A stretch of 64,000 bases of DNA from a bacterium (GTDB taxonomy: Bacteria; Zhuqueibacterota; QNDG01; JAFGCO01), in assembly GCA_016932575.1 (NCBI GenBank), contig JAFGCO010000042.1, positions 18,682-82,681 on the forward strand. The letters run 5' to 3'. A program made the translations under genes and the position numbers. The notes under the pieces are model-generated. The model was not told the DNA's origin. It searched no databases and saw only the letters and a program-made list of their open reading frames with translations. Below are positions 63,049 to 64,000 of this stretch, piece after piece (position 1 is the first letter of the stretch; each line of letters opens with the position of its first letter).

Positions 63049-64000
63049 TTATTCCTGTTCGGATTCTTTTCTCTGTTTCAGGTCGATTTCGATCTGCATC
63101 AGCAATTTCTCATTAATGGGATAAAAGAAAAGCATCATACCGCAGATCAGTATGAAACCAGCCGGGATGATACTGAATAGCAGTCTGATCCCCTGAATTG
63201 AAGCCGGGATTTGCGGTACATTTGCCATATATCCGAACCAGTTTAATATCTGTAAATTTAAAAAACCACCAGCGGCGACACCCATTTTTATGGCGAACAT
63301 AATACCGGCAATAACCAATCCGGTGGCTCTGCGTGAAAATTTCCACTCATGAAAGTCAGCTGTGTCCGCGAACATGGCAAATAAAAATACCGGCATGGCC
63401 CCGGCAATCAATGACCATATGAAATTAAATAATAAGAGTAAAGTCAGATTTAAAGAGCTGTCGTTCTCATACCATCTGACAGTGCCCTCAGCTCCTGCGG
63501 CTTTTAAAATATCCGGATCGCCGTCTGAATCAAGATCTGCAGAGTAAACAGTTCGCGCGCCGTCTGCCTGAATCATGATTAATCTCTGATTGGAAAAAAT
63601 ACCACCGTCTGCCCGGGTTACAATGACCTTCTTTTCTGAGAACGTGCCTGGTTTTGATTTATTTTTATCCTTTTTCAGAGGAGCGTTCTCATACCAGGCG
63701 ACAATCCCCTCCACGGCTGATACAGTAATGATGTCCATGTCTTTGTCATCGTCGGAATCCAGGTCGGTCGCATAAACAGATTGAATATCCCGGGCATTGG
63801 TTGTGATCACTTTTTCTTCGGAAAAATTTCCTGATCCGTCATTTACATACCACGCGATTTTGTCATCCTCTGCAGAAGCGGATAAAACGTCGATGTCCTT
63901 GTCTCCGTCAAGATCCGCCGCGTAAACGGATGCAGCACCGTCGGCCTGTGAGGTAATCACTTTTTCTTCGGAAAAATTTCCTGATCCGTCATTTACATAC
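63049..64000 (-). CDS. GPH-family sugar symporter with inserted FG-GAP/VCBS repeats (N terminus outside window)
   Basis: On the minus strand the frame is open to the right edge, so the start is not seen. Reading from the edge, three FG-GAP (VCBS) repeats come first, each ending in a Ca-binding loop such as DLDGDKDIDV, DLDSDDDKDMDI or DLDSDGDPDI and a closing W-Y-(E/V)-N. Two of them are exact at DNA level over 45 bases (63806-63850 and 63956-64000; 150-base period). The chain then continues into the C-terminal half of a GPH sugar:cation symporter: PVFLFAMFADTADFHEWKFSRRATGLVIAGIMFAIKMGVAAGG and more membrane helices. The repeats appear inserted in the transporter. GH112 follows on the same strand. 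Confidence 0.8.
   Translation of the reverse strand, partial: YVNDGSGNFSEEKVITSQADGAASVYAADLDGDKDIDVLSASAEDDKIAWYVNDGSGNFSEEKVITTNARDIQSVYATDLDSDDDKDMDIITVSAVEGIVAWYENAPLKKDKNKSKPGTFSEKKVIVTRADGGIFSNQRLIMIQADGARTVYSADLDSDGDPDILKAAGAEGTVRWYENDSSLNLTLLLLFNFIWSLIAGAMPVFLFAMFADTADFHEWKFSRRATGLVIAGIMFAIKMGVAAGGFLNLQILNWFGYMANVPQIPASIQGIRLLFSIIPAGFILICGMMLFFYPINEKLLMQIEIDLKQRKESEQE

Noticed and set aside
63806..64000. Direct repeats at the right edge as a CRISPR array or mobile element
   Set aside because: The 150-base period is in frame and encodes FG-GAP repeats; no spacers or terminal inverted repeats.

Overview
The window looks like a chromosomal segment of a Gram-negative bacterium of the FCB superphylum (Calditrichota/KSB1-like lineages are my best guess; no rRNA is present to settle it). 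The evidence is a secretin and type IV pilus genes, outer-membrane beta-barrel and lipoprotein genes, a large secreted glycosidase ending in a typical Por/type IX secretion (T9SS) sorting domain, and a two-component propeller sensor. Almost all genes lie on the + strand in tight operons. No tRNA, rRNA, insertion sequence or CRISPR array was seen.

Layout. (1) 1-12270: type IV pilus/secretin genes (PilM-PilN fusion cut by the window edge, PilO-like, PilP/GspC-like, secretin PilQ, retraction ATPase PilT). They are interrupted by an Ig-repeat lipoprotein, a beta-barrel protein, an ABC-2 exporter and a TPR protein. (2) 12271-15390: a purine-rich repeat region, then a thiol-redox operon trxB-arsR-trxA-DUF6132 with a sigma70 promoter and a likely ArsR operator, followed by a two-active-site disulfide oxidoreductase. 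(3) 15391-29601: a complete chemosensory operon (CheY, CheW, CheR-TPR, CheW, MCP, Hpt, CheA-REC, CheB) followed by a giant hybrid kinase and a response regulator. (4) 29760-39504: a dihydroorotate-dehydrogenase-like enzyme, a MinD/FlhG-like ATPase, a PAS kinase whose phospho-accepting His is Asn, an NtrC-type sigma54 activator, a FliN/SpoA-domain protein, a small zinc-ribbon protein, a nucleoside kinase on the minus strand and a membrane protein resembling a minor pilin. (5) 39631-53443: MgtC-like protein, ROK kinase, propeller histidine kinase, then an L-arabinose-type catabolic operon (LacI regulator, aldose epimerase, AraB, AraD, alcohol dehydrogenase, FucI-family isomerase, nucleotidyltransferase). 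(6) 53548-64000: a GH43/T9SS enzyme, a sulfotransferase, a PH-like membrane protein, a GH105-type hydrolase, and on the minus strand a GH112 galactosyl-HexNAc phosphorylase and a GPH symporter carrying inserted FG-GAP repeats.

Main observation. Four near-consensus sigma54 (-24/-12) promoters lie in regions 3-4, in front of the chemosensory operon, the FliN/SpoA protein, the zinc-ribbon protein and the pilin-like protein. An NtrC-family activator with an intact GAFTGA motif and its degenerate partner kinase lie between them. The arrangement (MinD/FlhG-like, FlrB-like, FlrC-like, FliN-like) resembles a flagellar regulatory module, but the window shows pilus genes and no flagellar structural genes. 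I infer a sigma54-controlled surface-motility or surface-sensing regulon. The regulatory links are inference; the promoters and domains are read directly from the sequence.
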